Below, one piece after another: positions 23,007 through 35,138 of a stretch of 64,000 nt of DNA (positions within the stretch are counted from its first letter, which is position 1; the number at the start of each line of letters is the position of its first letter). The stretch lies in NCBI GenBank assembly GCA_010405405.1, contig MU004243.1, positions 801,340-865,339 of the forward strand, read 5' to 3'. The notes beneath the pieces were generated by a model, which saw nothing but the letters and a program-made list of their open reading frames with translations, had not been told where the DNA came from and searched no databases. The position numbers were made by a program, and so were the translations under genes. Source of the stretch: Microthyrium microscopicum. Taxonomy: Eukaryota > Ascomycota > Dothideomycetes > Microthyriales > Microthyriaceae.

Positions 23007-23605
23007 TCAACCGCTCTTCAAATCATTGATGGTCTTGTGGATTTCGGGCATGAGCGCCACCATTCTTCTAGCCGACTCCTCAGGATAGTAATCCATCGAC
23101 TCCGGAAATGTCTGCCAAGTTTTGACGTCTTCGGGGATAACAACAAATGGCAGCTTTGACCTAACGAAAAGGTGGGAGATTGGGCGGATCCAGCTTGGTA
23201 TTTCATCCAAAGTTCCAACTTTTACGAAAGAGCCAGCAGGTCCCATAATTGGATTTTGGTGATAGATGCAAATATAGCATGTTGCACATCGTGCCCTGTT
23301 TTAGTCTCAGTAACAACTCTTTGAAGCTAAGCTTGAGATATATAGATGAAATACATCGGTAGTCCTTCCCCTGTCTCACTTGGTTTCATCACAACTATCA
23401 GATTTTCCTTTGGCGTGGTGAATGTGATGTTGGCAGTCTCGATACCATAATTTAGTTGATAGGCCGAGCCGCTCTCTTTTTGGCAATGCCTACAATGACA
23501 TGCATGAACTGCAAATGGTTCAACTTCAAGTCGATATCGTACTTTTCCGCAGGCACATCCTCCTTCGAGGGGAGTGAAAGGGCTTGGCGGTGTAGAGGAG
23601 GTCAT
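23007..23605 (-). CDS. GFA/CENP-V family zinc protein
   Basis: Exons 23355-23605 and 23007-23295 give 179 residues, starting MTSSTPPSPFTPLEGG. The GFA (glutathione-dependent formaldehyde-activating/CENP-V) fold is shown by GGCACGKVRYRLEV, then ACHCRHCQKESGSAYQLNYGIE. After the intron come a CATC pair and the conserved GPAGSFVKVGTLDE, and a helical end with LMPEIHKTINDL. These Cys pairs bind structural zinc in the family. Catalysis with glutathione adducts has been proposed for bacterial members, but most fungal copies have no assigned reaction. A longer N-terminus beginning at 23815 is open in frame but looks non-coding. A MITE-like element lies about 290 bp upstream. Confidence 0.8.
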
Positions 23606-23890
23606 GGAGCGTAAATATCTGTAATAATCATATGAGGATAGCAGAACCTGTAAAGAGGCCAAGTATAAGAAGAATTGTTTCTTTCTCAATGCTAAAGCTG
23701 GAAATTTGCAGCATAAGCTTACGTGATCCGTTGCTTCGTAGTGCTTACATTGGGTTTCAGATTGCGGTCGGTTCAGATACCGTGCACGTTGGTATGATTG
23801 CAAAATGCTCGACAAACTCAGCCATTCTTGATATATTAGTCAGGCCGTACCTGGCAAGATAGGTTGGCGTCTTCGAGCAGGGTCCGGTGC

Positions 23891-24106
23891 AGTCAACGGC
23901 ATGGCAAAATAAATGGCGTTATACCATCAACTCTGATGGCTGCCACCACCGCTGTTAAGCAAATGGTGCTATATTTCCCATTGTATTCGATAAATCATTC
24001 GAACCCGAACATCCTTCATGGCAAATAAAGCACTCAATAAACGAGCGTAGCGTCTAAGAGCCAACGAGGTTAATGGGAGCGCGCCGTTTATTTTGCCGAT
24101 TCGTTG
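23891..24106. mobile_element. MITE-like element family B, copy 1
   Basis: Terminal inverted repeats of about 25 bp carry GGCAAAATAAATGGCG at the left (from 23903) and the reverse complement of GGCAAAATAAACGGCG at the right (to about 24096). Outer CAACG/CGTTG also pair. The element is about 210 bp and has no coding capacity. A second copy lies at 46203-46406. A target duplication could not be resolved, although GTGCAGTC occurs near both edges. Confidence 0.65.
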
Positions 24107-24382
24107 TGCAGTCTACCTGTATAATCTTGGAACGATCCATCACTAAGGTTTTGAACATAGCGACCTCTCTTGAAACTACAATAATGATGGTTTTTTATAA
24201 GATATTGTGTTATTGTGAATTGAATCTTGATGACTCAATCCTTTTGACGACCTGCAATCAAACAGAAATACCTGTTAGCTGGAAAACCCCCATACATGAT
24301 CTACTGAATGATTTATCTCTTGAAGATTCTAAATTTTGGAGCTGCGTCTCAGATCTAAAAGTTGTCCATGAGTTTTCTCCCT

Positions 24383-24994
24383 TCAAACACGAATTGGACG
24401 GGCTAAGGCCCACTGATTGGGAGCTCCTTTAGCACCATCTTCATTCGTAGAGATTGTGAACGGAAGCTCTCCGTTTGACGTTTTAAACCATATGGGAGGA
24501 GGGTAGGCAGTAGTGTTCCGATATCCAGTGTAGCGCACTACTCCGTTCTCTGCAGGTGATTCGAACCAGAATGGAAGTTGTGTTTCGTCGTCGGTTGTCG
24601 GGCAGTCGTCTAATATAAAATCCAAGGTTGCATCGCGATGGCGCAAACATTTGCCCGAATCTGCATGCCGAACATGTCCAAAGAACTCAGCGGCGAAGCC
24701 TTCAGTTATAGGCTCTCCCTGAATATAGCCAGTAGATGGAGCGTCGCACTTTTCGAACTGGAAGAGAGCTTGAGTATCGCGCGTAGCGATTGCGGTCAAT
24801 AGTCCAGTTTCCGATTCTATTTGAACGCCATAAAGTGGGCTGCTGTGCCCACTGAGTTTAAAGTAAAATTCGTCAGGAGGACCGAAGGTTGTGCAAGATG
24901 CAGTTGGAGTATCGCGCGTCAGAAGCGGAGATGTACTTGCGATGTTACCACAGGCCACGAACAATGACAAGGACAGGGTTTAGATAAGGACCAT
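24383..24994 (-). pseudogene. Secreted beta-rich protein gene with a stop codon inside the signal peptide
   Basis: From the ATG at 24994 the frame reads MVLI, stop, TLSLSLFVACGNIAS, then about 184 uninterrupted residues to the stop at 24383. Without the TAA the start would be a convincing secretion signal; from the next codons there is no ATG to replace it. The body is rich in beta-type residues with paired Cys and phrases such as ADSGKCLRHRD, FILDDCPTTDDE and LPFWFE. These recall ricin-B/trefoil lectins, but I cannot assign the family. CAA to TAA is the C-to-T change expected of RIP or deamination. Sequencing error or an unseen 5' exon are alternatives. Confidence 0.55.
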
Positions 24995-25743
24995 TTCTGT
25001 AGTAGTGATTGAAATTAAAATAAACGAACGTGAGGTGGAACTCAAGGTCTGAGCAAAGGGAAAGAATACTGCGAATGGTGGTTTTTCGGCCAAACTTTGT
25101 CAATGCCGATGCTCATTGACATTTAAAACCAAAAAGGCAGTCTATTTGTAGCATACTGCTCTCGTATACTTCCCTCAGGAGAATAGGATTTTGATGCAAC
25201 GTTACCGTTGACAGCCTCAACTGTGGCCAATCAAAGGAATCAAAGAGCCTTACATCACTTAATCGTAGCTTACAAGTCAGGTTATACACGAGAACTGGCG
25301 CAGTTAATTTGGTATGAGATCTACAAATATCGAATCCTGGCGTGCTTGGCTGGCCGATCTGTAGCTGGGGTATCGTACCTACTTCTCTCATGGATGCAGC
25401 AGTTCATGGAAGTGCGAGAGCGAAAGAGACACAAACTCCATAAATATCGAAATACTGAAGAATGTAGGAGCTCAAATGGTTGCCAATTAGCCCAACTCTT
25501 GAAAGGACCACCAGCCAGCCATACGTGATCAGAGCAACAATGGCGAGATTCAACTATCGTAAATGTGCCGAACTACCTCGACCTAGAAGCAATAAAGATT
25601 ACTCCGGAGAACAAAAAAATCGACAGTAACATCCGAGAGAATGATTTTTTCTCGAAGAGGAGAGTATGAACGATATATAGCCTTCAAGTTTCTATGTGAA
25701 TTGGCGTGGCCTCTTATTACTTCAGAACGGTGTAGTTGGCAGA
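24995..25743. other. Intergenic, no gene supported
   Basis: Two overlapping opposite-strand frames (25113-25391 and 25208-25528) lack any recognisable domain or consistent coding character. The stretch is probably upstream DNA of the interrupted secreted protein and the 3' UTR of the oxidase. Confidence 0.4.
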
Positions 25744-27514
25744 CTATTCGCCGTCATAAGAGACCACTATGACACCATCTTCTTGAAAACTAGACGTATC
25801 CCAACCATTGCCAATATCATATTCATCTGCCGTCGTTGTGCCGTGAAGCGTTTCATAATGCTCCATTTCTCCACAAGCTCCATCTCCCGGCCCTTCATTT
25901 GTGCACTCTGCACCAAGAAGGCCAGCTAAGCGACCACCAATATCGCGTCCCTCAAACCACGCACCCTGCATGTACCCGAAATATGATGAGCTTGTATGCT
26001 CACCCGCAAACCACAGTCGATCAACATTGGCGCGTAGATTCTGGTGCATCTCTAAAGTAGTGCCAGGCGGCCAGTTGGAGAAGGAGCCATATGCCCAAGG
26101 TGTCTGTGTCCAGCGTGGATATTGAATGTAGTCTGGAGTGGGAACTTCAATATCAGGGAACATGGAGCGTAAGACTTCCATGACTTCTGCTAGTGTATCC
26201 TCATTTGATTGTCGTTCCACTCGATAAGACTCACGGTTGACCACCGTCACAAAGAGAATGCCGGAGCCAGGAAAGAAGCCTTCTGTATCAAGTGACTGCC
26301 AGATGGGGTACCAGCCACGTTGAATAGGATCGGCATAGAGGAAAAATTGTATGTCTGCAAGCGCCGAGTCATTTCCCCAAAACTTGTAAGGAAATTGCAA
26401 AAATATCTTGGTGTATGTGCCCATCTGAAACATTTCAATCGCCGTGTGCTTCCAATCTGGCAGAGCTGGCTCGAATGTCACAACGTCGTGTTGGAGGACG
26501 CCAATAGAGAAGGTGCACACTGCGTAGTCGGCTTCAATACAGCTTCCGTCCTCGTTCACCACAATGACCCCTTGATCCGAGTAGCTAATGTTTGTGACTA
26601 TCGTGTTGAGCATAAGTCGCGGGTCATCTTCACTGAGATATAAAGATGCTTCTCCTTTGATCCATGTGTTGTGTCCTCTCTGGTCAATAATGAAATTGTT
26701 CTCGTCACTGTACTGCTTGAATGTAAAGTTGGAAACTGCTGCTCCAAATACCAAAGAACTTTCAGCAGGTGTGTAGGATTGTTCTCCGTCTTGATACTAT
26801 TAGCGAGACGTTGGAAAAGAAGTGATAGTCATGCCTACCCCAGACGAACCACTCCACCGCATCTGCCGCCCTTGGGTTTGGTCTTTGCTCAGGTTTCCAT
26901 CCCACCAGACTCAGCCCTTCCCTGACAGTTCTGTCTTGAAGGTTGTTTAGAAGAATCTCCCCTGCTTCTGCGTCCAACTTATCCATGATAGCTTCGAAAG
27001 CTGCGAGCTCGTCGAGAAAATCGAAGGCGCCACTCTCATTGTATGTCAAGAACTTGTCGAAATCAGAAGGTGTGTTACTGATATTCCACTTCTTCTCGAA
27101 AGTCCAGATTGGATTCTCAGGCCCTCCCGGCGAACCAAGTCCTTGTGCCCAATTGGCACCATATTCCACTATAAAAGGCGCTTCATCTGGACCTTTGCCA
27201 AAGTCTGCGTTGTGAACACGACCGCCAATTGTGTCTTGATATTCGACAATCACAAAATCTGAGATTGACTGATTATGCAGAGCTTGCTGGACAGGAATTA
27301 GCTTGAATCTTTCAGAACTTATGTCAGAATAACTTACAGCAGTAGTAATACCTGCAATTCCCGCTCCCAAGATTGCGACCTTTGTTCGCGTGCATGTATG
27401 CCCATTGTAACTTTGTCTTTTCACTGGCAAAGGTGGAATGGCGACTGCAGATACAGTATGCGCCGTTGCCAACAGTATCGCCGCCGTAGTCAAGCGAGAA
27501 GACAAATATCGCAT
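25744..27514 (-). CDS. Secreted FAD-dependent L-amino-acid/monoamine oxidase
   Basis: Exons 27338-27514, 26839-27286 and 25744-26789 total 1671 nt (556 residues). I start at MRYLSSRLTTAAILLATAHTVSA, a clear signal peptide. PPLPVKR at about 27-33 is a Kex2-type propeptide site. The FAD-binding Rossmann motif is KVAILGAGIAG (about 45-55), followed by the VEYQDTIGGR block and the flavin-amine-oxidase features VEYGANWAQG, FSIGVLQHDVVTFEPALP, YPRWTQTPWAYGSF and LWFAGEHTSSSYFGYMQGAWFEGRDIGGRLA. Family enzymes oxidatively deaminate amino acids or polyamines, releasing hydrogen peroxide and ammonia; the exact substrate cannot be read here. The 51-nt first intron is in frame, so an unspliced transcript would add 17 residues right behind the FAD motif. 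An acidic tail of about 70 residues extends beyond the core. Confidence 0.9.
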
Positions 27515-29515
27515 TTTATTGGGGCTGAGACGGGATAGCTCAGATGTAACAGTGACGACCAAAGTTGGATGTAGATGATAATTGAGCACATGAGTGAATT
27601 TCACCCCTCAAGTATATATACCAAGAAGTTCAGAATGGGCCAGGCCATCGCGAGTAACGAAGCTTGTCCAGACCTAACTGTGTAATCCAATCGAAAGCAC
27701 AATTTACTAGCGAAATTCGTAGAACATGGCAATTGAGGGACAGTGTGACCTTGCGCGTGCTCTTTGAGACCAATCGGTATCCAGCCAGTCCTCGGCTGAG
27801 GACAGCTTTCGCGACGTCTCTGACTAGCCATTTCGGATACGGTATGTGCTTTTCTTGCAGAGCTCGCGTAGTGATACTGCGAACTTTGGCATGTTGATGT
27901 AGATGTAGATGGGAGGAAGTCGGACTCAAGATGCTGCACTAGGCTGAAAGTAGAGTAGCCTTGAAATAGTGGAGACAAGCCGCTTCTATACATAGCCCCT
28001 AAAAACTTAACCTCAACGCCCCACTCAAGATCAGAACCAAATTGATTTAGACAGCCACAAATCTTCATTCTCTCTAGGATATATCGACTCTTTAAGACCT
28101 AAAGCCTGCCGGCATTCTGTAGACGCAAGGCCTGGCCCAAACTTAGTGCGCATCGTCGTCGTTTTGAATGCACAATGCAGATGTCTCTACCCACAGCCAC
28201 ATAACCAACACATCGCCAAAAACAAGAAGGCTCTCCAGAACAAAATCTTCGGTACCAGGGCCCTTAATAGTTAGTATAAGTAGGCAAGCACAAGTACTTT
28301 TTAGCAGCTCACGTCCAGGCGAATCTTTCGTACGATCTACATTGAAGGTACCTACCTAACCTAGTATTCATAGGGTAACAGTCCTTTTGGGTTAATAAAT
28401 TAACCCACTGGCTTCAATGAACATATCACAAAGTGCATTTGGGTAACGTACTGGTCGACGTTCGATTTTGCGGCCCAAAAATTCAACAACAACCGCGACT
28501 TCTTACTTCCCCAGGCCAAACTAGGCACGATCGGATACGGAAGAAAGTATTACAGCTTCACCGCTTTAGACTGCAGCTCTAGTGCGGAGACTCGATGCCG
28601 CAAATAATGAACCCACTACTTTGGATAACCGGACCAAAGTAATGTTTGCCAAGAGGAAACACATTCGCAATCTGACAGCTGAGCGGTCACCCCTCATCTA
28701 CATGGGCATTACTGGTAAATGTATTGTATAGTCTGAAAGCTTTTCGGAACTATCAAAAGAGTTGTCGCCATCATTGCTTGATATCGAGAGATCATACTAT
28801 ATATTACGCCTATCATGAACAGTTCTATCCAATGCCACAGATTATCCGCCCTAGTTTATGCCAGGCGACAGCTTGGTACAAGCGATGCTTAATCTTGAGC
28901 TAAGCAACAACTAATGCAAGATCTTGATGCAGCCAAGAGAATCTATGGTCGCGTGGGTGCGATCTCTACTTTGGGGTAGCTTCCACGATCTTTGTCAACG
29001 TCCAGTTACACCTCCGATTCTGGCCGCGGTAATCACTCTGTCTGGCCTTATTTGGGCTTACTGGAGACTTTGTTTTTTGTGAGATAGTTGGTTTCTGCAC
29101 AGCACACCTTCAAAGCTGAATTCAATTGACATAGGGAGTACACACGAGCCGACTAAGATGCAAATCATTTGGGCCGTTTTGAATCTCTCTTCAAAGTCAA
29201 AGAGCTGGATTGGCTTGGTATTCCAGTGCTTGTCCAGGTAAAGCAGCCAGAAGTTGGAGTCAAGCTTAGTTGCGTCCTTATTGAGCACCCGGATATGCTC
29301 AGTTGTCCAAATCATTGATCACTTCTTAATAACAAACATTATAGTATCAAGACAGGAAAATGGTGGCAGCTGCGCTGAAATAATACTTGGTCTAGAAAGC
29401 GTCAAAGTCGTGTGGTCCAAAAATTTGGAGATTTCGGTAACTTCACTTAACGCCTTGCTGAGACATTCCTGCTGAGATGGATAGCTCGCGGACCGAGTTA
29501 TTTTTTAAGCGAGCA
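27515..29515. other. Intergenic, no gene supported
   Basis: This contains the oxidase promoter and the region beyond the NLR-like gene's 3' end. Short overlapping frames at 27.6-28.1 kb have no domain. Around 28.4-28.6 kb one frame has protein-like composition (KFNNNRDFLLPQ, GTIGYGRKYYSF) but is cut by many stops, so a relic is possible. Confidence 0.35.
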
Positions 29516-32500
29516 TCATCGCCTGTCATGAATCTTTTCATGCCTCTTTCGGTCATTGTCTCGTGTGAATGCTCGTCCACATTCTGTGCAGGCAAAGGGC
29601 TTCTCGCCATTGTGGCTCCTCATGTGAGCATCCTAGAAGTTGTCAGGAACCAAAGGTATATATTTACCTTCGATCTTAATCGTGACAGAATTTTGCTAGG
29701 GTGAGATTTTACCTTGTGCAACTTGCGACTGAAGCTTTTAGCACAGAGAGGACAGATGTGTCTGGACTGTGGTGTTTCTGGCTTCGGCTTGAGCTTGAAA
29801 ACTTCTGACAGGTCCATTTGATCTGGATGATAATCTCTCACATGCTTCTCCAGTTCTTTATTCGAGGTAAATCCAAAATCCGAAAAAGTACAATCCGGAA
29901 CTTCACAGTTCCATGGTCTTCGATGTTTGTCGACATGCTGATCTCGTGCTTTCGCATTGTTGAATCCTTCGTAGAAGTTGAGGCAGTTGATGAACGAGCA
30001 TTTGAATCGTTTGAGACCATAATACTGCCTTAACGCTTTCCCTTCGTCAGTGTATCTTGTAAAACTGTCTGATAGCTTCTCTACGAGCTTTCGGTTCCGC
30101 TGCAAAGCTTTGTTGAGCGATTCAAAACACACTTCATTTCGGGGTATTTGGCCCTTCTCCATGTGTCTCGAAACATGGCTCATGATCAATGTCAAGTCAG
30201 GGTAAACCTCCTCATCTGCGAGATGTGCAAAATCTCTTTTCACACCATGGTGTAAGGTCTGGTCTGGGATATCATCTTGGTAACGCAGCACGAAAGGTGA
30301 CAGTGAGTCGCAAAGTGCCTCCAGGGCCGTCAGGTTGCCTTGGACTTTAAATCCTTCCTTTGAAAGGACTGATGCCAAGGCACTCAGATGCTGAAACCAT
30401 TTCGATACCGCATATTCTTGCATAGCCAACCATCCGGTCATGACGGATACTTGGACCTTGTCATCATCGTGCTTCGAGTCGAAAAAGTCCATGCAGAGAT
30501 ACCTTAGGCAGAGAGTTGCCAGTTGACATTCTACGTCCAGTTCCATAATGTATCGTGTCTGGACAAGATAACTTCTAGTATGTCAGCAAAGTCTATGAGC
30601 AAGGGCAGGAGTGCAGCGTGCAACCGGGCCGTATTGTGCACAAGTTCCAATCTTTCTCCTGGAAGCTCCCGAATCAAGATTCCACATTTTTTTGCTAGCT
30701 GTCCTATGGACCCTATTGCTTCGCTGCAATGGAGGTTCTCATGCTCATCAGTCAAATCTAATCCAAAAGCACACTGAAGTTCATATCTCTTCAGTGGGCG
30801 TTTGGCACAGATCATCCATCCAAGAAGTCTTGTGATTTGGCTCCAGACTCTGGAAGTATGCTTCCACTGTCGCTCAAGACGACTCAAGATTCTCTCATAC
30901 CTGGAATGAACTCAGTGACTTTATGACAGTAATAACCAATGGGGATCAATTTGCAGGGGACGTACGCATCTGCAAGTTTAGAGGGAAACTTATCATCGTC
31001 TAGCTCTGCTACCACGTTGATTTTGCAATCTTGTGCATCAAGATTTTCTAGGACTAACGTCGCGTAGAGAAACATACCTGCAACATGTCAGCCCATATAT
31101 TCCAGAGCCATTTTCAAATGTAGATGTATACCATTCGCTCTTGTAGACACGAGTTTTTTGATACACTCTGATTGCTGGATTTCGAGATCGAATTTAGCCT
31201 CAATTCGACCCACGCGCTCGTTGACGAAAGATTCAATCTCCTCTTTGTTATCTTTCTGCTGGATGGCAAGATTTTGGATGGAGAAGCTAGGCCGTTTTTG
31301 AGAACTCTTATGTAGTGCCTCAGCAATATCTGGTTCACACTGGCTGGCAATGAGCAAACGAAAACTTCCAGGCTGCTCTTCCATGTGCTCTACAACTTCA
31401 GCCAGAAATGATAGCAAAAGCTTTCGTTCCTTCGAGGGGGACTCATCCAGGCCATCTATCATAACAAAATGCTTTGAGATTCTTTCGCAAGAGATTCTAA
31501 ACAGACCTTCGGCAAGCTGATGAGATTTTAAAGTTTCTTGGCCACTCGAGTTGATCTTGCTGAAGAAAAAAGGTACTAGGCTTCGTTCCTGGCTTACCAT
31601 ATGAACCAATAGGCCAGTAAGAATTGAAAGGTAGCTCGTTCTGTTGGGGTCAGATGCATTGCAGTAAAAGAACGAGGTTTTAAACTCCACTCTCTTCTGG
31701 CACTCTTCAACGATCCGAGATACTAATATTGTTTTGCCTAGAAGCAACAGATTAGCGCCACTTTCGAGGACTATTGATATAAGTACTTGATCAGCTCACC
31801 TGCTCCTGGTATTCCATGCAACCACACTACGGGATTGGATGGTGTATCGTCTTCCATCCAGCTAAGGATTCTTTGATCACGCATTATCCAGTCGCCGCTG
31901 CCAGGATTGTTCTTCCTGACGCCACAGAAATATTCGTGGTCCGAAATCTGGACGTAGGTCTGCTTCTGCATACCTTTATCATCCGCGGGCCGCGGAATAG
32001 TCAACCATTCCAACACCCGCCGGTACTTTTTATACATCTGATCTTCCTCATCCTTGTGTAGTGTCATGAGTACCGTCTCTCTTTCCAACTCATAAGTGTT
32101 GAGTTTCTCCAAAAGCTGCAAGCTGATATCTGATCTACTATCGGCGTCTACCAGTCGGGAGAGTAACTCGGTCGAGTTATTGTGACGTTGTAGGTTTCCT
32201 AGAATTCCTTGAAACCTACAGTCTCTGAATTGCTTCCAATTTGCTTTGAAGAGCTGCTTCCAACCGCGGTAAGAAAATAGACGCTGGGCCTTGATGTGAA
32301 ATTCGAGTATGTCCGCGTAGAGCCAGCATGTTACTCGATGCATGATAGGGTAATTGTTGAAAAGATCCTCTTTTCCCGGTAAGAATGACAGCTTTTCACC
32401 AATGTCCTCATATGCGCTCAGCAGCGCATCAAAAATTTCTGAGATGTGACTAGCTTTCTGTCTTTCTTTTCAGTTCTTTTATTACCCACCATCATAATGC

Positions 32501-33569
32501 TACAAGGTGGAGTTGTACTCACCACAATCATGTCCTTCATGGTACCCCATATACATGTTGCGAGGTCCTCAAAGCCAGATAGACTCGTGGTTATCTTCAT
32601 AAAGACGTCCATGCCTTTAAAAAAGTTCTCCAGACGGGCAAGCCTCATTAGTGTCTTCTTGCCTTCTTGTTCTCGCTGCAATTGAAGAATTGTTTGCTTG
32701 ACATTCTTATATGTGATTTTACGAAATGCTGTGTGCTCTTGATATGAGACCATACTCATTAGATTGCTGTTTATCTTTTGTATCGCGGTCATGACCTGGC
32801 TTAGATCGATTTGGATTTTTCGATGATGTGCAGGGTAGTTTTGTTTGATTTCCCTGAGCAAACGTTCATTGGCATGCTCTCTGCCTTCGCCGTAGTTCAT
32901 AGGCAATGAGACTCCCATGATGCCCATTAGCGAGTAAGCCATGTCTTCTCCACGTCTAGTTCGTCTGGTTCCTACCCACTGGAATTTATGTATAGGGTCA
33001 TAGTCTGATAAGGATCCGCCTTTTAAGATACCGACAGGAAGACCAGTTGCCTCACATATCAAGTCACTCAAAGAATGTCTGTCGCCAAGGAGTATGCCTT
33101 CGACCGAAAAGAACTGCACGGTACTGGGAGCAATAAGTTCTTGAAGTGTCCAGCCTCTGGTGAACCATCTGCTTCGTAGAAATGCCTTCTCCCATGGTTG
33201 ACCACGTTTCGCGTGGCCTTTATCGCTGCCATATTCCACGTCTGTTAGAGATACATAGCATACTTTGGCTTCCTGATACCATCGAAACATTGAAGTGATA
33301 GCCTCGCTTAATTCGACCAAGTTCTCTTTCTGAATACAACAAGTGTCTATCCAAAAGAATTCAAGATTATCAATTGAAGCTTGTTGGGCGCAGAAGCTGA
33401 TCTTGTCGTACCCGGGCTTTTTCTTTCCTGTGCCGTCCTTAACATCTCTGTATGTAACTTCATCGTCATCGTCGCCCCAAGTGTGTGAAAGGATAGCATA
33501 AGGCGGTCTATCTTTCTCTTCGTACGTACACAAATTTGCTCTGCCGTGGTGGTAGTCAAGAAGATGCAT
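29516..33569 (-). CDS. HET-NACHT NLR-like protein with C-terminal C2H2 zinc fingers
   Basis: Exons 32519-33569, 31800-32438, 31132-31737, 30966-31077, 30625-30900, 29713-30574 and 29516-29632 sum to 3663 nt (1220 residues). An N-terminal HET domain (about 20-170) has [27 protein letters not shown] and [12 protein letters not shown] helical linker contains [17 protein letters not shown]. The NACHT P-loop HGIPGAGKT lies at about 557-565, its codons split by intron 2, and the Walker B-like MIDGLDES lies near 660. VHNTARSYL marks the end of the helical NACHT-associated region. Instead of the WD40, ankyrin or TPR repeats usual in fungal NLRs, the C-terminus (about 1085-1215) has four C2H2-type fingers: CSFINC...H...H, CEVPDC...H...H, CPLCAKSF split by the last intron, and CTECGRAF...H...H. 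HET-NACHT proteins act in non-self recognition and regulated cell death. Confidence 0.88.
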
Positions 33570-35138
33570 AGCTTGGATGCTTTGTCTCCATCAAGGTTCC
33601 AATCTGAGCAAGGTGATGTGAAGGAAGAGAAGCAGTCATGTAGACCTCTGATGATGTCTGACCATGCTACGAGCTGCAATGAAAAGTACCATAGCGCGCG
33701 ACGGGGGGTAATGGAAATGGTGTTATGAGGATGTTTTCATAATTTCCAATAATGTTTAGCAAAAACATAGCACTTCTCGGGAGAGGGAGAGAAATTATAG
33801 ATTAGTTTAGAGTTATTATTTTCCTAATAAGGCCTATTTTTAGGCTAAAAATAATGTATCTTAGAAAAACGCTCTTTATACCCTCTAAAAAAAGTGGTAA
33901 TGTAGGTCAAAACCGGCATCACTTTATCTTTTTTTTTTTTTTTTTTTTTTTTTACATTTCTTACATTCGAACTGCGAATTAGGCTAGCACGGTATTATAT
34001 TACGACGAGAGTTACGGGTCTATAATTCTACTACGATCGTGATTTACTAAGGAGAATTGCCTGTTTGTTGTATATATGGCAGGTACGGTAAGGTCTTAGC
34101 AGTCCTTATGTTTACTCCTTCCAAAATGCCTTTCGTAGCTTCTTCCTTTTATGCTAAAGATGCTTAAAGTAGAAGAAGATAGACTTTAGCTAAACATAGG
34201 TAAAAATAACGCTAGATAAACAAATAGATCTCGTCACGAAGTCTTCATAATAACTTCATAGCCTGTAGAAACATCGCTGGCAATGATTTCTATTACCCCC
34301 CCTACCACGCTAAGGTAGGTAGTCTCAAAGTCCAAGATGGTAGGTAGGCCGATACTAGAATCGGAGCGAGAACAAGGAACTAGTACCATTCGCGGTGTTC
34401 AATCCGGGAGCTCACCGTGTTCAGCTTATTACGTTACTATGTAGCGTCCTCAGCCTCAATCAGCATTCAACACCCCGGTATGTTTGTCCTTGGCCTCCGC
34501 AAGGCATAACCCTGAGACTGCAGCGCAAGCCTGCCCGTGCGACCTACTGGCAAGAGAGTCATTTCCGGTCAAACCAAGCCACACGGCTGCAAGAATACTT
34601 GGTAGGTGGATCAAAGTAAGGCAGCAAATGATTGTTGCGCGCACATGCACAAGCGGGGCATGGTACGTTACCGTATTCCTTGACATCGGCTAGAAAAAGC
34701 AAAGCACATGAAGCTGAAATGAATCTTTTCGAATCCTCTCAGAGAGCGCATAGCGTCTTCGACTACCTTCAGCAAGGCTGCTGGTCAAGCCATGTTCTTT
34801 CATGAATTCCAGTCAGTGCATGCTCACCTGATATACCGGATTGCCAACTGGGATATGCTCAGCCTCCGTCTCCACGCCCCTTGAAACTACCTAGCTAAAA
34901 GATACATGGGCAGGACTTCCGGGCTCTGAGATGAGTAGCGACTCGACAAAACACCCTTACGTCAGTAGAACTTCTTGGGTTTCGATTTCAGACTTGAGTT
35001 GTTAGTTACTCCTCATGAAGCTCCAGGTTAGACCCTCACCCATGTTAGTCTATTATGAGCCGTCATAGTCAGCCCAGTCTTGGAAGAGTGCTAGTAGATT
35101 CAAATTTCTAGCGCCAATATCAATTGTTGATAGCAGAT
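33570..35138. other. Intergenic, AT-rich, with a T25 run
   Basis: A run of 25 T occupies 33929-33953, within AT-rich DNA that has many stops on both strands. GGTAGGTAG-like short repeats occur at 34310-34350. No coding region is supported. The stretch separates the divergently transcribed HET-NACHT and helicase genes, so it should include both promoters. Confidence 0.5.

Noticed and set aside
23606-23815. N-terminal extension of the GFA protein
   Set aside because: Open in frame, but Tyr/Gln/Leu-rich and unlike any GFA N-terminus; the internal MTSSTPP start fits the family.
24073-24432. 119-codon plus-strand frame
   Set aside because: It starts inside a family B element and runs antisense into the secreted-protein gene; no motif.
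27601-28068. 155- and 99-codon minus-strand frames upstream of the oxidase
   Set aside because: They overlap in different frames, begin in the oxidase promoter and show no domain.
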